Shown here in pieces: positions 1 through 7,006 of a stretch of DNA of 13,131 bases. Made by a program: the position numbers and the translations under genes. The DNA comes from Halieaceae bacterium (GTDB lineage: Bacteria; Pseudomonadota; Gammaproteobacteria; Pseudomonadales; Halieaceae), in contig QOPK01000050.1 of NCBI GenBank assembly GCA_003331685.1, forward strand, positions 1-13,131. The letters are read 5' to 3'. Every line of letters starts with the position of its first letter. The first letter of the stretch is position 1. A model generated the notes under the pieces. The model had not been told where the DNA came from, did not search any database, and saw only the letters and a list, made by a program, of their open reading frames with translations.

Positions 1-807
1 ACGCGCGTGGGTTTGTCTCTGCTTGAACGGGATTGGTGCGTTGCGGCGGCGCGACGCAACCCAGATCGGTTGCCCGATCAATTTGACCGCTACAAAGTCA
101 ATCTGATGGATTCAGCAAGCTTCGCCGGGCTAAATACTGTAGTGCCAGACTATGTGGTGGTGACCCCGACGCCACAATCCTACGACCCTGAGGGGTATCA
201 GGCGGGTTTCACCGGGGTAGCTAAGAAGCTCGCGAGTCAGAAGTGGATCGCGCGGTGCCGCCGGGTAATTTGGGTGTCTTCTACCCGGGTCTATAGTGAA
301 TCAGACGGTGGCTGGGTAGACGAACACTCGCCGCTGAATCTTGATGAGCCGCAAGCCAGTTCAATGATTGCCGGGGAAGCGGCGATTCGCCGTGCTTCGA
401 CCACGACGATTATCCGCCCGGCGGGGGTGTATGGCGATCCGGAAGGCATGCTGATAAGGCGGGTTCGGGCAGGCGAGGGTGGCGCGACAGGTGCACTCTA
501 TGGCAACCGGATCCACCGTGTGGACCTGTCGAGACTGATTGTTCATTGTTTGGAACGTGATCACGCCGGCGAGTCGGTGCCGCCGACGGTGGTCGGTGCC
601 GATCATGATCAGACTCCGACCCATGAGATTGAGCGCTGGTTGGCGGATCAGATTGGGGTCACCCTGAGCAGGCCGCCAGATTCGTCGTATTCCCGCTCCC
701 ATCGCCGCTGTCGAAACTCCCTTCTGGAGAGGATCGCATTTACGTTGTTGTACCCTACGTGGCGCGAGGGCTACCGTGCGGCACTGGATGCGTCGGCTGA
801 TACATAA
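1..807 (+). CDS. YeeZ-like NAD(P)-dependent epimerase/dehydratase (SDR family), 5' end missing
   Basis: This is the C-terminal part, about 268 residues, of an atypical short-chain dehydrogenase/reductase resembling E. coli YeeZ. The frame is open to the window edge, and the first visible residues already match the segment after the Rossmann glycine motif (LLERDWCVAAARRNP, an arginine-rich end of the second strand). Roughly 10-20 residues including GxxGxxG are therefore probably outside, and the GTG at 7 is unlikely to be the start. Further motifs are VVTPTP after strand 4, WVSSTRVYSE, then RPAGVYGDPEG, and a family-typical tail LLYPTWREGYRAAL. The classical YxxxK dyad is not seen: the region after the VSSTRVY segment reads SSMIAGEAAI, as in other atypical SDRs. 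The substrate is unknown. It is convergent with ridA, with 21 nt between the stops and no clear terminator. Confidence 0.8.
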   Translation, partial: TRVGLSLLERDWCVAAARRNPDRLPDQFDRYKVNLMDSASFAGLNTVVPDYVVVTPTPQSYDPEGYQAGFTGVAKKLASQKWIARCRRVIWVSSTRVYSESDGGWVDEHSPLNLDEPQASSMIAGEAAIRRASTTTIIRPAGVYGDPEGMLIRRVRAGEGGATGALYGNRIHRVDLSRLIVHCLERDHAGESVPPTVVGADHDQTPTHEIERWLADQIGVTLSRPPDSSYSRSHRRCRNSLLERIAFTLLYPTWREGYRAALDASADT

Positions 808-828
808 GCGAAGCAGTCCCCACGGGCG

Positions 829-1212
829 TTACAGAGACAAGATAGCCTCGACTTCAATTCGCGCGCCCTTGGGCAGCGCCGCGACCTGAACGCAGGCTCT
901 CGCCGGATACGGCTCTTCAAGGTGGCGTGACATAACCGCGTTGACGGCATCGAAGTCAACAAGATCGGTCAGGGAGATATTGATTTTCACGGCATTATCT
1001 AGTGTGCCACCCGCTGCTTCTGCGACAGCGCTCAGATTACTAAAAACCTGCTCTGCCTCTGCGCTGATATCACCTTCAACCATCGTCATGGATGCGGGGT
1101 CGAGCGGTATCTGCCCTGATATCCAGACGGTATTCCCCACCTTGATGCCCTGAGAATAGGGTCCGATCGCCTGAGGCGCAGCTTGGGTAGCAATGACGGC
1201 TCTGTTAGACAC
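829..1212 (-). CDS. ridA: RidA family enamine/imine deaminase
   Basis: RidA hydrolyses reactive enamine/imine intermediates, such as 2-aminoacrylate released by PLP enzymes, to 2-oxoacids plus ammonia; it is a cytosolic trimer. The protein is 127 residues from the GTG chosen here, close to the usual ~128. Visible family blocks are APQAIGPYSQ near the N-terminus, WISGQIPLDP, and the C-terminal ARACVQVAALPKGARIEVEAIL, which carries the conserved substrate-binding Arg and the Glu near the end. The GTG at 1212 is chosen because AGAGGAG lies 6 nt upstream and the next residues (SNRAVI) match normal RidA starts. An in-frame TTG at 1314 would add 34 residues that look like a Tat-type leader but has no ribosome binding site. 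It follows spoT by 109 nt, a standard spoT-ridA arrangement. Confidence 0.9.
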   Translation of the reverse strand: MSNRAVIATQAAPQAIGPYSQGIKVGNTVWISGQIPLDPASMTMVEGDISAEAEQVFSNLSAVAEAAGGTLDNAVKINISLTDLVDFDAVNAVMSRHLEEPYPARACVQVAALPKGARIEVEAILSL

Positions 1213-1218
1213 AACGAT

Positions 1219-1225
1219 CTCCTCT
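1219..1225 (-). promoter_or_regulatory. Ribosome binding site of ridA (AGAGGAG)
   Basis: AGAGGAG on the minus strand ends 6 nt before the GTG at 1212. It is a near-consensus Shine-Dalgarno and decides the start in favour of the 127-residue protein over the TTG at 1314. Confidence 0.75.
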
Positions 1226-1321
1226 GGATGCGCGCGAAGCGCCTTATTGAATAACGGACTGATGAGGGCTGCAAGGCCGATTACAAAGCCACGGCGGCGG
1301 GTTTTCAAATCCAAGAATCGG

Positions 1322-3541
1322 TTATCGGCGGGCGCTGCGCACCACTCTGAGCACGCCCTCGACGTTACGCAGTCGCTTCATGACATGTGCTAGATGGGTG
1401 CGGCTGCTGACCTGCAGCTCCAGATCGACAAAGGTGAATTCGACATCCTTGTTTTGTGTGGCAATGCGCTCGATATTGAGGCCAATGGCGCTGAGTCTTG
1501 TCGCCAGAACGGCAATCATGCCGCGGCGATTTTCCACCTGTACTCTGAGGCCGACCGGATAATTTCGCTCCACCATTTCGTCCCAGTGGAGTGAAATTAT
1601 CCGGTCAGGCTGCTCTCGCATCTCCAGCAGGTTGCGACAGCTATCACGGTGCACCATCAGCCCCTTTTCTTGCCCAAGGTAGCCTTGAATTGGGTCGCCC
1701 GGCAGCGGGCAGCAACATTTGGCATAGGTGACACCCACGCCTTCGGTGCCGCGGATGCCCAGTGTGGCCGCTTCGCCGCCAACGGCGGAGTCGCCACTGG
1801 TACTGGTGAGATGGGCGACAGCAATGTGCGGTAGCGTATTGCCCAGTGCCACATCCACTAGCAACGTCTCGATATCGGCTTTACCCAGCGCAGAGAGGGC
1901 AGACTGCATGGTCTCTTCTTCGATGCCATTCAGCCGCGAGCCATAGGCCATCAACGCCCGATCCAAAAGATTGCGACCCAGTGCAAGTGAGTCCTCGCGG
2001 CGCTGATCTTTTAGAAAATGCCGAATGTGGGTTCTGGCGCGGGCGGTCACCACCCAGTTCAGCCACGACGGACTCGGTCTACCGGTTGGTGCAGTCACGA
2101 TCTCGATCGTTGCGCCGCTTTCAAGAGGCTCTGACAGTGGCACCAGCTGATTGCTGACCCGCGCGGCGACACAGTGATTGCCAATATCGCTGTGTACGGC
2201 GTAGGCAAAATCGAGCGCGCAGGACCCTTTTGGGAGCTCGAGAATGTCTCCCCGTGGCGTGAAGACGTATACCTCGTCGGGGAAAAGATCGATTTTGACG
2301 TTCTCGATGAACTCCAGCGAGTCTCCGGCGCGCTGCTGCATTTCTAAAAGGCCTTGAACCCACTCTCGGGCGCGAGTGTGGGAGATGCTCGCCCCTGTTT
2401 CCTCGCTCTTATAAAGCCAATGGGCGGCGATGCCGTTGTTGGCCATATCTTCCATTTCGTGTGTTCGGATCTGGATTTCAACGGGCACACCGTGCATGCC
2501 TTTCAGCACGGTGTGCAAAGACTGGTAACCGTTTGCCTTGGGAATAGCGATGTAGTCCTTGAACTCCCCGGGTACCGGCTTATAGAGGCTGTGCACCATG
2601 CCTAGCGCGCGGTAGCAGTCATCGACAGAGTCGACGATCAGGCGGAAGGCAAAAATATCCATTACCTGAGAGAAGGATTTACGCTTGGCTTTCATCTTGT
2701 TGTAGATGCTGTAAAGGTGCTTTTCCCGTCCTACGACGGTGGCATTGAGACCCTCGCGATTCAGGGTCTGGCTCAACTGGTTGCGAATCTGGTCAACCAG
2801 ATGCTTCCTATTGCCACTCGCCGATCTTCGCGCGGCGTCGAGCCGTCTGGCGCGCATGGGGTACAGCGCCTTTAGGCCTAAGTCTTCGAACTCCATGCGC
2901 ACTTCGTTCATACCCAGACGCATGGCGATAGGGGCGTAAATATCCAGCGTCTCACTGGCAATGCGCTTGATCTTCTCTCGATTCAGTACACCCAGTGTGC
3001 GCATGTTGTGCAGGCGATCCGCCAGCTTGACCAGAATGACGCGAATGTCTTTCGCCATGGCCAACGTCATTTTCTGGAAGTTCTCGGCTTGCCGAAGCTC
3101 TACCGAGTCAAACTCCACGTGGGTCAGCTTGCTGACACCATCGACTAGCTCCGCAACTTCTTCGCCGAACTGTGCGCTAATGTCTTCTTTGTTAACACCT
3201 GTATCTTCGATCACGTCGTGAAGCAGTGCGGCCATCAGACTCTGTGCATCCATGTGCATGCGAGCGAGGATGCTGGCTACCGCCAAGGGGTGAGTGACGT
3301 AGGGTTCTCCACTGCGCCGGATTTGACCGTAGTGAGCTTGCTCAGAGTAGTAGTACGCTCGCCGAACAAGTTGCGCCTGTTCCAGTGGCAAATAGTCAGC
3401 AATCAGCTGCTCGAAAGCGGCGAGCGAGCTATTAGCGAGATGCCCCTTGTGGGGAATGGAATGTACAGTGGGTTCTTGCCCCAGTCGGGTGCCAATGCCG
3501 GGGAGAGATCCGCTGAGAGCTTGGAGTGTTGTTGCCACCAC
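1322..3541 (-). CDS. spoT: Bifunctional (p)ppGpp synthetase/hydrolase SpoT
   Basis: SpoT sets the alarmone level during starvation by hydrolysing and weakly making (p)ppGpp. The 739-residue product shows the full long-RSH order. The HD hydrolase has H84, H108-D109 with E112-D113, and D175 in KLADR. The synthetase domain (about 260-400) has GREKHLYSIY and DYIAIPKANGYQSLHT. TGS follows (about 440-500, DLFPDEVYVFTP), then a Cys/His zinc-finger-like domain (YAKCCCPLPGDP ... HRDSC) and a C-terminal ACT domain (YPVGLRVQVENRRGM onward). The synthetase charge motif, RxKD in typical SpoT, reads E326-F-K-D here. E. coli and Pseudomonas SpoT (about 700 aa) start near residue 41 of this ORF. However, the only ATG/GTG/TTG codons before the conserved part are the tandem GTGs at 3541 and 3538, so an extension of about 38 residues seems forced. 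The ribosome binding site is weak. It lies 18 nt after rpoZ. Two strong inverted repeats lie within it. Confidence 0.95.
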   Translation of the reverse strand: MVATTLQALSGSLPGIGTRLGQEPTVHSIPHKGHLANSSLAAFEQLIADYLPLEQAQLVRRAYYYSEQAHYGQIRRSGEPYVTHPLAVASILARMHMDAQSLMAALLHDVIEDTGVNKEDISAQFGEEVAELVDGVSKLTHVEFDSVELRQAENFQKMTLAMAKDIRVILVKLADRLHNMRTLGVLNREKIKRIASETLDIYAPIAMRLGMNEVRMEFEDLGLKALYPMRARRLDAARRSASGNRKHLVDQIRNQLSQTLNREGLNATVVGREKHLYSIYNKMKAKRKSFSQVMDIFAFRLIVDSVDDCYRALGMVHSLYKPVPGEFKDYIAIPKANGYQSLHTVLKGMHGVPVEIQIRTHEMEDMANNGIAAHWLYKSEETGASISHTRAREWVQGLLEMQQRAGDSLEFIENVKIDLFPDEVYVFTPRGDILELPKGSCALDFAYAVHSDIGNHCVAARVSNQLVPLSEPLESGATIEIVTAPTGRPSPSWLNWVVTARARTHIRHFLKDQRREDSLALGRNLLDRALMAYGSRLNGIEEETMQSALSALGKADIETLLVDVALGNTLPHIAVAHLTSTSGDSAVGGEAATLGIRGTEGVGVTYAKCCCPLPGDPIQGYLGQEKGLMVHRDSCRNLLEMREQPDRIISLHWDEMVERNYPVGLRVQVENRRGMIAVLATRLSAIGLNIERIATQNKDVEFTFVDLELQVSSRTHLAHVMKRLRNVEGVLRVVRSARR
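1553..1606 (-). repeat. 21-bp quasi-palindrome (12-nt loop) inside spoT
   Basis: The arms 1553-1573 and 1586-1606 are reverse complements at 20 of 21 positions, separated by 12 nt. On the spoT sense strand the arms are exactly codon-aligned: residues 646-652, a four-residue loop (WDEM), then 657-663. They sit in the linker just before the ACT domain. The single mismatch pairs 1567 with 1592 (C opposite A in the spoT mRNA). A perfect copy would turn CGA (Arg) into TGA (stop). No T-tract follows, so it is not a normal terminator. It could act as an mRNA hairpin or as a DNA cruciform, or it may have no function. Confidence 0.9.
2485..2516 (-). repeat. Perfect 11-bp inverted repeat (10-nt loop) inside spoT
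   Basis: Arms 2485-2495 (GCACACCGTGC) and 2506-2516 (GCACGGTGTGC) are perfect reverse complements around ATGCCTTTCA. It overlays the conserved LHTVLKGMHGV segment of the synthetase domain. The repeated His-x-Val-type codons partly explain it, so it may be coincidence. Confidence 0.8.
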
Positions 3542-3559
3542 CTTCAGCGGACCACAATA

Positions 3560-3817
3560 TCAGAGGATGGGCGTCTCGAAGCTGGCCGCTAATTCTTCCT
3601 CTGCTTCGACTTCGCTCTGTCGCGCAAGCACTTCCGGAGTAATCAGCCCTTCGGCGATTTCTCGCAGCGCGATAACCGTGGCCTTGTCTGACTCGTCCTC
3701 AACGAGCGGGTCGCGACCGCCGGTTGCGATTTGCCGCGCGCGTTTGGCAGCCAACATGACCAACTCAAATCGGTTATCGACATTGTCCAGACAGTCTTCA
3801 ACAGTAATTCTCGCCAT
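3560..3817 (-). CDS. rpoZ: RNA polymerase omega subunit
   Basis: Omega assists folding and assembly of the beta' subunit and forms part of a ppGpp-binding site on RNA polymerase. The 85-residue product (E. coli 91) begins [29 protein letters not shown], diagnostic of omega, followed by [16 protein letters not shown] and an acidic tail. AAGGAGA lies upstream of the ATG, with GGAG 11 nt away. It is preceded by gmk at 122 nt and followed by spoT at 18 nt, the common gmk-rpoZ-spoT order. Confidence 0.95.
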   Translation of the reverse strand: MARITVEDCLDNVDNRFELVMLAAKRARQIATGGRDPLVEDESDKATVIALREIAEGLITPEVLARQSEVEAEEELAASFETPIL

Positions 3818-3864
3818 GACAGCGTAGTCTCCTTATTGCTCACCGCAGGTCAATGCGGCCGCGT

Positions 3865-3893
3865 AGTATAGCGTAGGAAAGGGGTTTTCACCT
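3865..3893 (-). promoter_or_regulatory. Possible promoter for rpoZ-spoT-ridA
   Basis: In the 122-nt gmk-rpoZ gap the minus strand has a good -10, TATACT (3865-3870). At 16-18 nt spacing the -35 is poor (around GGTGAA/AGGTGA), and there is no TG extension. The unusually wide gap inside an otherwise tight gene set supports an internal promoter. The evidence is weak. The rest of the gap has only a 4-bp GGGG/CCCC stem and no U-tract terminator. Confidence 0.3.
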
Positions 3894-3939
3894 CCCCGAC
3901 AACGTCAATAATGCCGAGCGCCCTTCCCCCACGACCAAA

Positions 3940-4566
3940 TTAGGTGAGTAGATCCTCGATAAGACCCTGAAGCGCCGACTGCTGCTGGCCAGTGCGAAGC
4001 CGTAAAGAGCGGACCAGCGCCTGCAGGGCTTCCAGCGCCGCATCGAATTGGTCATTGATGATCAAATAGTCGGCCTCATCCCAGTGTGACATCTCATCCC
4101 GCGCGGCACTCATTCGAAAATCGATGGTGTCTTCCTCGTCTTGACCTCGCGCATGCAGTCTCGCTTTGAGGGCATCAAGTGAGGGTGGCAGGATGAAGAG
4201 CCAAGCGCTGTCTGGTAACAGCCTTCTCACTTGCTGAGCACCTTGCCAATCGATCTCTAAAATGACGTCAGCCCCATCGGATAGCCTGGATTCCAGTTGC
4301 ACCAGGCTTGTGCCATACAAATGACCGAAGACCTCGGCTGATTCGAAGAATGCGCCGGCTTCGCGCATTTCATGGAAGGCTTCCGTCGAAATAAAGAAGT
4401 AATTGACGCCCTCAGCTTCGCCGGGCCGTTGTGGTCGGGTTGTGTGCGACACGGAAACTTCAACCCGCTCATCCTGTTCCATTAATGCTTTGATCAGCGA
4501 AGTCTTGCCGGCGCCGCTGGGCGCAGACACGATTAACAGTTGTCCTCTAGTCGCATTCACACTCAA
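3940..4566 (-). CDS. gmk: Guanylate kinase
   Basis: Gmk phosphorylates GMP/dGMP to GDP/dGDP with ATP, an essential step of purine salvage and GTP supply. The P-loop APSGAGKTS is near residues 15-23, followed by the GMP-binding block VSHTTRPQRPGE and VILEIDWQGAQQVR, with the LID and C-terminal helices complete (208 aa; E. coli 207). The start is uncertain: TTG at 4566 lies 3 nt after the yicC TAG, while GTG at 4560 would give a 206-residue product starting MNATRGQLLIVS, closer to homologues. Neither has a good ribosome binding site, so translational coupling to yicC is likely. Confidence 0.95.
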   Translation of the reverse strand: MSVNATRGQLLIVSAPSGAGKTSLIKALMEQDERVEVSVSHTTRPQRPGEAEGVNYFFISTEAFHEMREAGAFFESAEVFGHLYGTSLVQLESRLSDGADVILEIDWQGAQQVRRLLPDSAWLFILPPSLDALKARLHARGQDEEDTIDFRMSAARDEMSHWDEADYLIINDQFDAALEALQALVRSLRLRTGQQQSALQGLIEDLLT

Positions 4567-4569
4567 AGT

Positions 4570-5433
4570 CTACTCAATGTTCTGGATTTGCTCGCGCATC
4601 TGCTCAATTAACACTTTGAACTCCACCGAGACATTAGTGGTGCTGAGCGCGGTAGATTTTGAGCCCAGCGTATTGGCCTCGCGGTTGAGCTCCTGCATCA
4701 GAAAATCCAGTCGCCTGCCGACCGGCGCGGTGCTTTGCAGAGCTGACTCAATGGCATCAAGGTGCGCGTCCAGACGATCCATTTCTTCTTCCACATCGGC
4801 CCGCTGCAATACATATACAATCTCTTCTTCCAGCCGCATCGGTTCTGCTTCGATGTCGAGCGATTGCAGTCGGTCGAGCAGGCGCTGTCTATGCGCAGTC
4901 TGCAGCTCCGGCAGCTGTTTCCGTAGCGTGGCGAGCTGCCCCCGCATCGCATCGGATCGTTGCTGAATCAGGGAGGCCAGCTTTGCGCCTTCCTGCTGCC
5001 GTTGCTCGCGCAGTCCTTCGAAGCACTGTCTGGCGGCATTGGTTGTCGCACTCTGGAGTTCCTCTAGATCGGTTTCGGCTTCGCTCAGCACGCCGGGCGA
5101 GAGCAAGAGCGCCAGCTGGTCGGGTGCGGCGGCATTGGGAAATACGTCTGCGACCTCTGACAGAGCGGCCTTCAGTGACGAGAGCCGCTCGCTATTTAGC
5201 GTAGCGGGGGAGCCTGAGCCGCCGTCAGAGACGCGCACCAGCAGCTCGAGCTTCCCGCGAGCAAAAAACGTCCCTGCCTGCTCGCGCAAGCTACCTTCAA
5301 CACTTCTCAGTGTGTCCGGCATCCTACACTGCAGGTCTAGGTAACGATTGTTGACGGAGCGGCACTCGACGGTGACCGTCAGGGCCCCCGTTGTTACACT
5401 CCCGCGGGCAAAGCCCGTCATGCTCTGAGTCAT
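4570..5433 (-). CDS. yicC: YicC family endoribonuclease
   Basis: YicC/YloC proteins are endoribonucleases; E. coli YicC affects small-RNA turnover. The product from the chosen ATG is 287 aa, exactly the E. coli length. It opens MTQSMTGFARG, then has VECRSVNNRYLDLQCRMPD, a central coiled-coil-rich stretch (EGLREQRQQEGAKLASLIQQRSDAM and on), and ends with the conserved EFKVLIEQMREQIQNIE (DUF1732 region). The frame is open further upstream (to 5478), but GAGGA at 5440-5444 lies 6 nt before the ATG at 5433 and the family start matches. It is the first gene of the yicC-gmk-rpoZ-spoT-ridA run, divergent from rph. Confidence 0.93.
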   Translation of the reverse strand: MTQSMTGFARGSVTTGALTVTVECRSVNNRYLDLQCRMPDTLRSVEGSLREQAGTFFARGKLELLVRVSDGGSGSPATLNSERLSSLKAALSEVADVFPNAAAPDQLALLLSPGVLSEAETDLEELQSATTNAARQCFEGLREQRQQEGAKLASLIQQRSDAMRGQLATLRKQLPELQTAHRQRLLDRLQSLDIEAEPMRLEEEIVYVLQRADVEEEMDRLDAHLDAIESALQSTAPVGRRLDFLMQELNREANTLGSKSTALSTTNVSVEFKVLIEQMREQIQNIE

Positions 5434-5439
5434 CGTCAT

Positions 5440-5444
5440 TCCTC
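5440..5444 (-). promoter_or_regulatory. Ribosome binding site deciding the yicC start (GAGGA)
   Basis: GAGGA is directly next to an ATG at 5439 but 6 nt from the ATG at 5433. The spacing favours 5433, which also gives the normal family start. Confidence 0.6.
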
Positions 5445-5455
5445 GACCAAGCGCG

Positions 5456-5474
5456 CTGCTAAGTGTAACAGCAG
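5456..5474. promoter_or_regulatory. Short inverted repeat in the yicC/rph divergent region
   Basis: The 80-nt intergenic region (5434-5513) contains CTGCT, 9 nt, AGCAG. The centre includes TACACT on the minus strand (5462-5467), a possible yicC -10. No convincing -35 is visible at 16-18 nt on either strand. This may be an operator or chance. Confidence 0.25.
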
Positions 5475-5513
5475 TCACTCGGACGGAACGTTACCTACAG
5501 CAGGAGAACTGTT

Positions 5514-6248
5514 ATGGATGCCATACCCGACCGACCCAGTGGTCGAGCCCCTGACGCCATGCGCGCCATTCACTTTGAACGGGGATACACCTGTCATGCT
5601 GAGGGCTCAGTGTTGGTTTCTTTTGGGCAGACAAAGGTGATTTGCACAGCGAGTGTAAGCGCGGGCGTACCCGGTTTTCTGCGGGGAAAGGGCGAGGGTT
5701 GGTTGACTGCAGAGTACGGCATGCTGCCGCGCTCTACAGGTTCCCGGATGGATCGGGAGGCGGCGCGGGGCAAACAAGGCGGGAGAACCGTTGAGATTCA
5801 GCGACTGATTGGTCGCTCGTTGCGTGCAGCGTTGGATTTCAAACTGTTGGGAGAGCGCACGATCACTGTGGATTGCGATGTGATTCAGGCAGATGGCGGC
5901 ACCCGCACTGCGGCGATCTCTGGAGCTTGTGTGGCAGTGGTTGACGCGTTGAACCACCTTCAGCGCGCTGGCGAGCTGGGCGCCGACCCGCTGAAGCATT
6001 TGATCTCAGCAGTCTCTGTTGGTGTCTGGAATGGCGTGCCGGTAGCAGACCTTGACTATGCTGAGGATTCCACGGCGGACAGCGACATGAATGTGGTGAT
6101 GACGGAGCAGGGTGGTCTGATCGAGGTGCAGGGCACCGCGGAGGGCGCTACCTTTAGTCAGGAGGAACTGACGGGCCTCCTCGCTCTGGCTTTTTCCGCC
6201 GGAGAGACCATTGCGGCCGCGCAACGGGCCGCGCTCAGCGCAGGCTAG
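5514..6248 (+). CDS. rph: Ribonuclease PH
   Basis: RNase PH is a phosphate-dependent 3'-5' exoribonuclease that trims tRNA 3' ends as a ring-shaped hexamer. The 244-residue product (usual about 238) has [72 protein letters not shown], and [21 protein letters not shown], which contains the phosphate-contacting Arg. The catalytic-core tail [19 protein letters not shown] is followed by a complete C-terminus, unlike the truncated protein of E. coli K-12. The start ATG has AGGAGA 7 nt upstream. Its TAG stop overlaps the stop of the convergent crc-like gene. Confidence 0.96.
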   Translation: MDAIPDRPSGRAPDAMRAIHFERGYTCHAEGSVLVSFGQTKVICTASVSAGVPGFLRGKGEGWLTAEYGMLPRSTGSRMDREAARGKQGGRTVEIQRLIGRSLRAALDFKLLGERTITVDCDVIQADGGTRTAAISGACVAVVDALNHLQRAGELGADPLKHLISAVSVGVWNGVPVADLDYAEDSTADSDMNVVMTEQGGLIEVQGTAEGATFSQEELTGLLALAFSAGETIAAAQRAALSAG

Positions 6249-7006
6249 AGGCCCAGGTCATAATCCATGATCACAGGCGCGTGATGCGAAAATGCTTGCT
6301 CGTCAAAAATGGTTCCTCGCTCAACTCGGCTAATCAGTAGCTCGGAGATGATTTGCGTATCGGTGCGCAGACCTCCTGCATCGTCGCCGTCAGGCCACCA
6401 GGTATAGGCTCCGGGCTCTTTATCAGCCAGGGAGTAAGCGTCGGCATAGCCACTGTCGTAAAGGTCCAGCAACCAACCGCGCTCTAAAGGCGATAACCCC
6501 GGCAGTACCTGATTGTTACCGGCGTCTTCTGCATCAGCATGATGCGCCATGAGCTCCCAGCCACCACAAAGAATGTATCCCCGGCGTTTGTGGCGCACTT
6601 TCTCGAGGTGGCTGCTAAGCTGTGAAAGAAAGTTCAGCTTGCTGGCCATGGCCTCAGGGCCGCCCGCGCTGCTGGGCACCAGCACTGACCCCACGCTGAT
6701 CTCGTCAAAATCCGCCTGAATGTATAAACCCTGGGTGTCATACGCCTCGAAACCAAGCCCCCAAATGATGGCTTTGGGAAGATGCTTAGTGTAGATGGCT
6801 ACCCCGTTTAATCGAGGGTTCTCGTAGTGGTCCAGAAAATACGGATGGTAGTTCGCAGGGAAGAACGTCTCTCCCGATAAGTTGTGCTCTGCGCAACGGG
6901 TGTCCTGTAGGCATATGATGTCTGCGTCTTGCTCAAACAACCACGCAAGGCAGCCTCTGTCGGCCGCCTGCTCTAGCCCCTCGATGACGAGGCTGATGAC
7001 CCTCAT
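6245..7006 (-). CDS. Crc-like ExoIII-family protein with degenerate active site
   Basis: The 253-residue product has the exonuclease III/EEP fold but is closest, by motif and position, to Pseudomonas Crc, a catabolite-repression protein that acts with Hfq on mRNAs and lies beside pyrE there. Shared features are RVISL...GL near the N-terminus, [42 protein letters not shown] and [12 protein letters not shown]. Compared with E. coli ExoIII from memory, catalytic positions are altered: Asn7 to Val, the catalytic Glu to Asp35, the GDxN motif to GGWE (148-151), and the SDH motif to SHH. The Asp in LR.D is kept. Nuclease activity is therefore unlikely. AGGTAGGA (7013-7020) places the start at ATG 7006, not at upstream in-frame codons. 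A Crc role is inferred. It diverges from pyrE. Confidence 0.75.
   Translation of the reverse strand: MRVISLVIEGLEQAADRGCLAWLFEQDADIICLQDTRCAEHNLSGETFFPANYHPYFLDHYENPRLNGVAIYTKHLPKAIIWGLGFEAYDTQGLYIQADFDEISVGSVLVPSSAGGPEAMASKLNFLSQLSSHLEKVRHKRRGYILCGGWELMAHHADAEDAGNNQVLPGLSPLERGWLLDLYDSGYADAYSLADKEPGAYTWWPDGDDAGGLRTDTQIISELLISRVERGTIFDEQAFSHHAPVIMDYDLGL

Noticed and set aside
361..702. Minus-strand ORF of 113 codons opposite the SDR gene
   Set aside because: The plus-strand frame carries family motifs over the same stretch; the antisense product is composition-driven.
4403..4966. Plus-strand ORF of 187 codons opposite yicC and the gmk start
   Set aside because: It lies across two well-supported genes on the other strand, is Ser/Cys/Arg-rich and low in complexity, and has no ribosome binding site or recognisable family.
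5391..5469. GTTACACT (5393-5400) and AGTGTAAC (5462-5469) as paired operator half-sites
   Set aside because: Only 8 bp separated by 61 nt, one copy inside yicC; likely chance and not supported by other symmetry.
5607..5999. Minus-strand ORF of 130 codons opposite rph
   Set aside because: It is antisense to a gene with clear RNase PH motifs throughout; no motif or ribosome binding site supports it.
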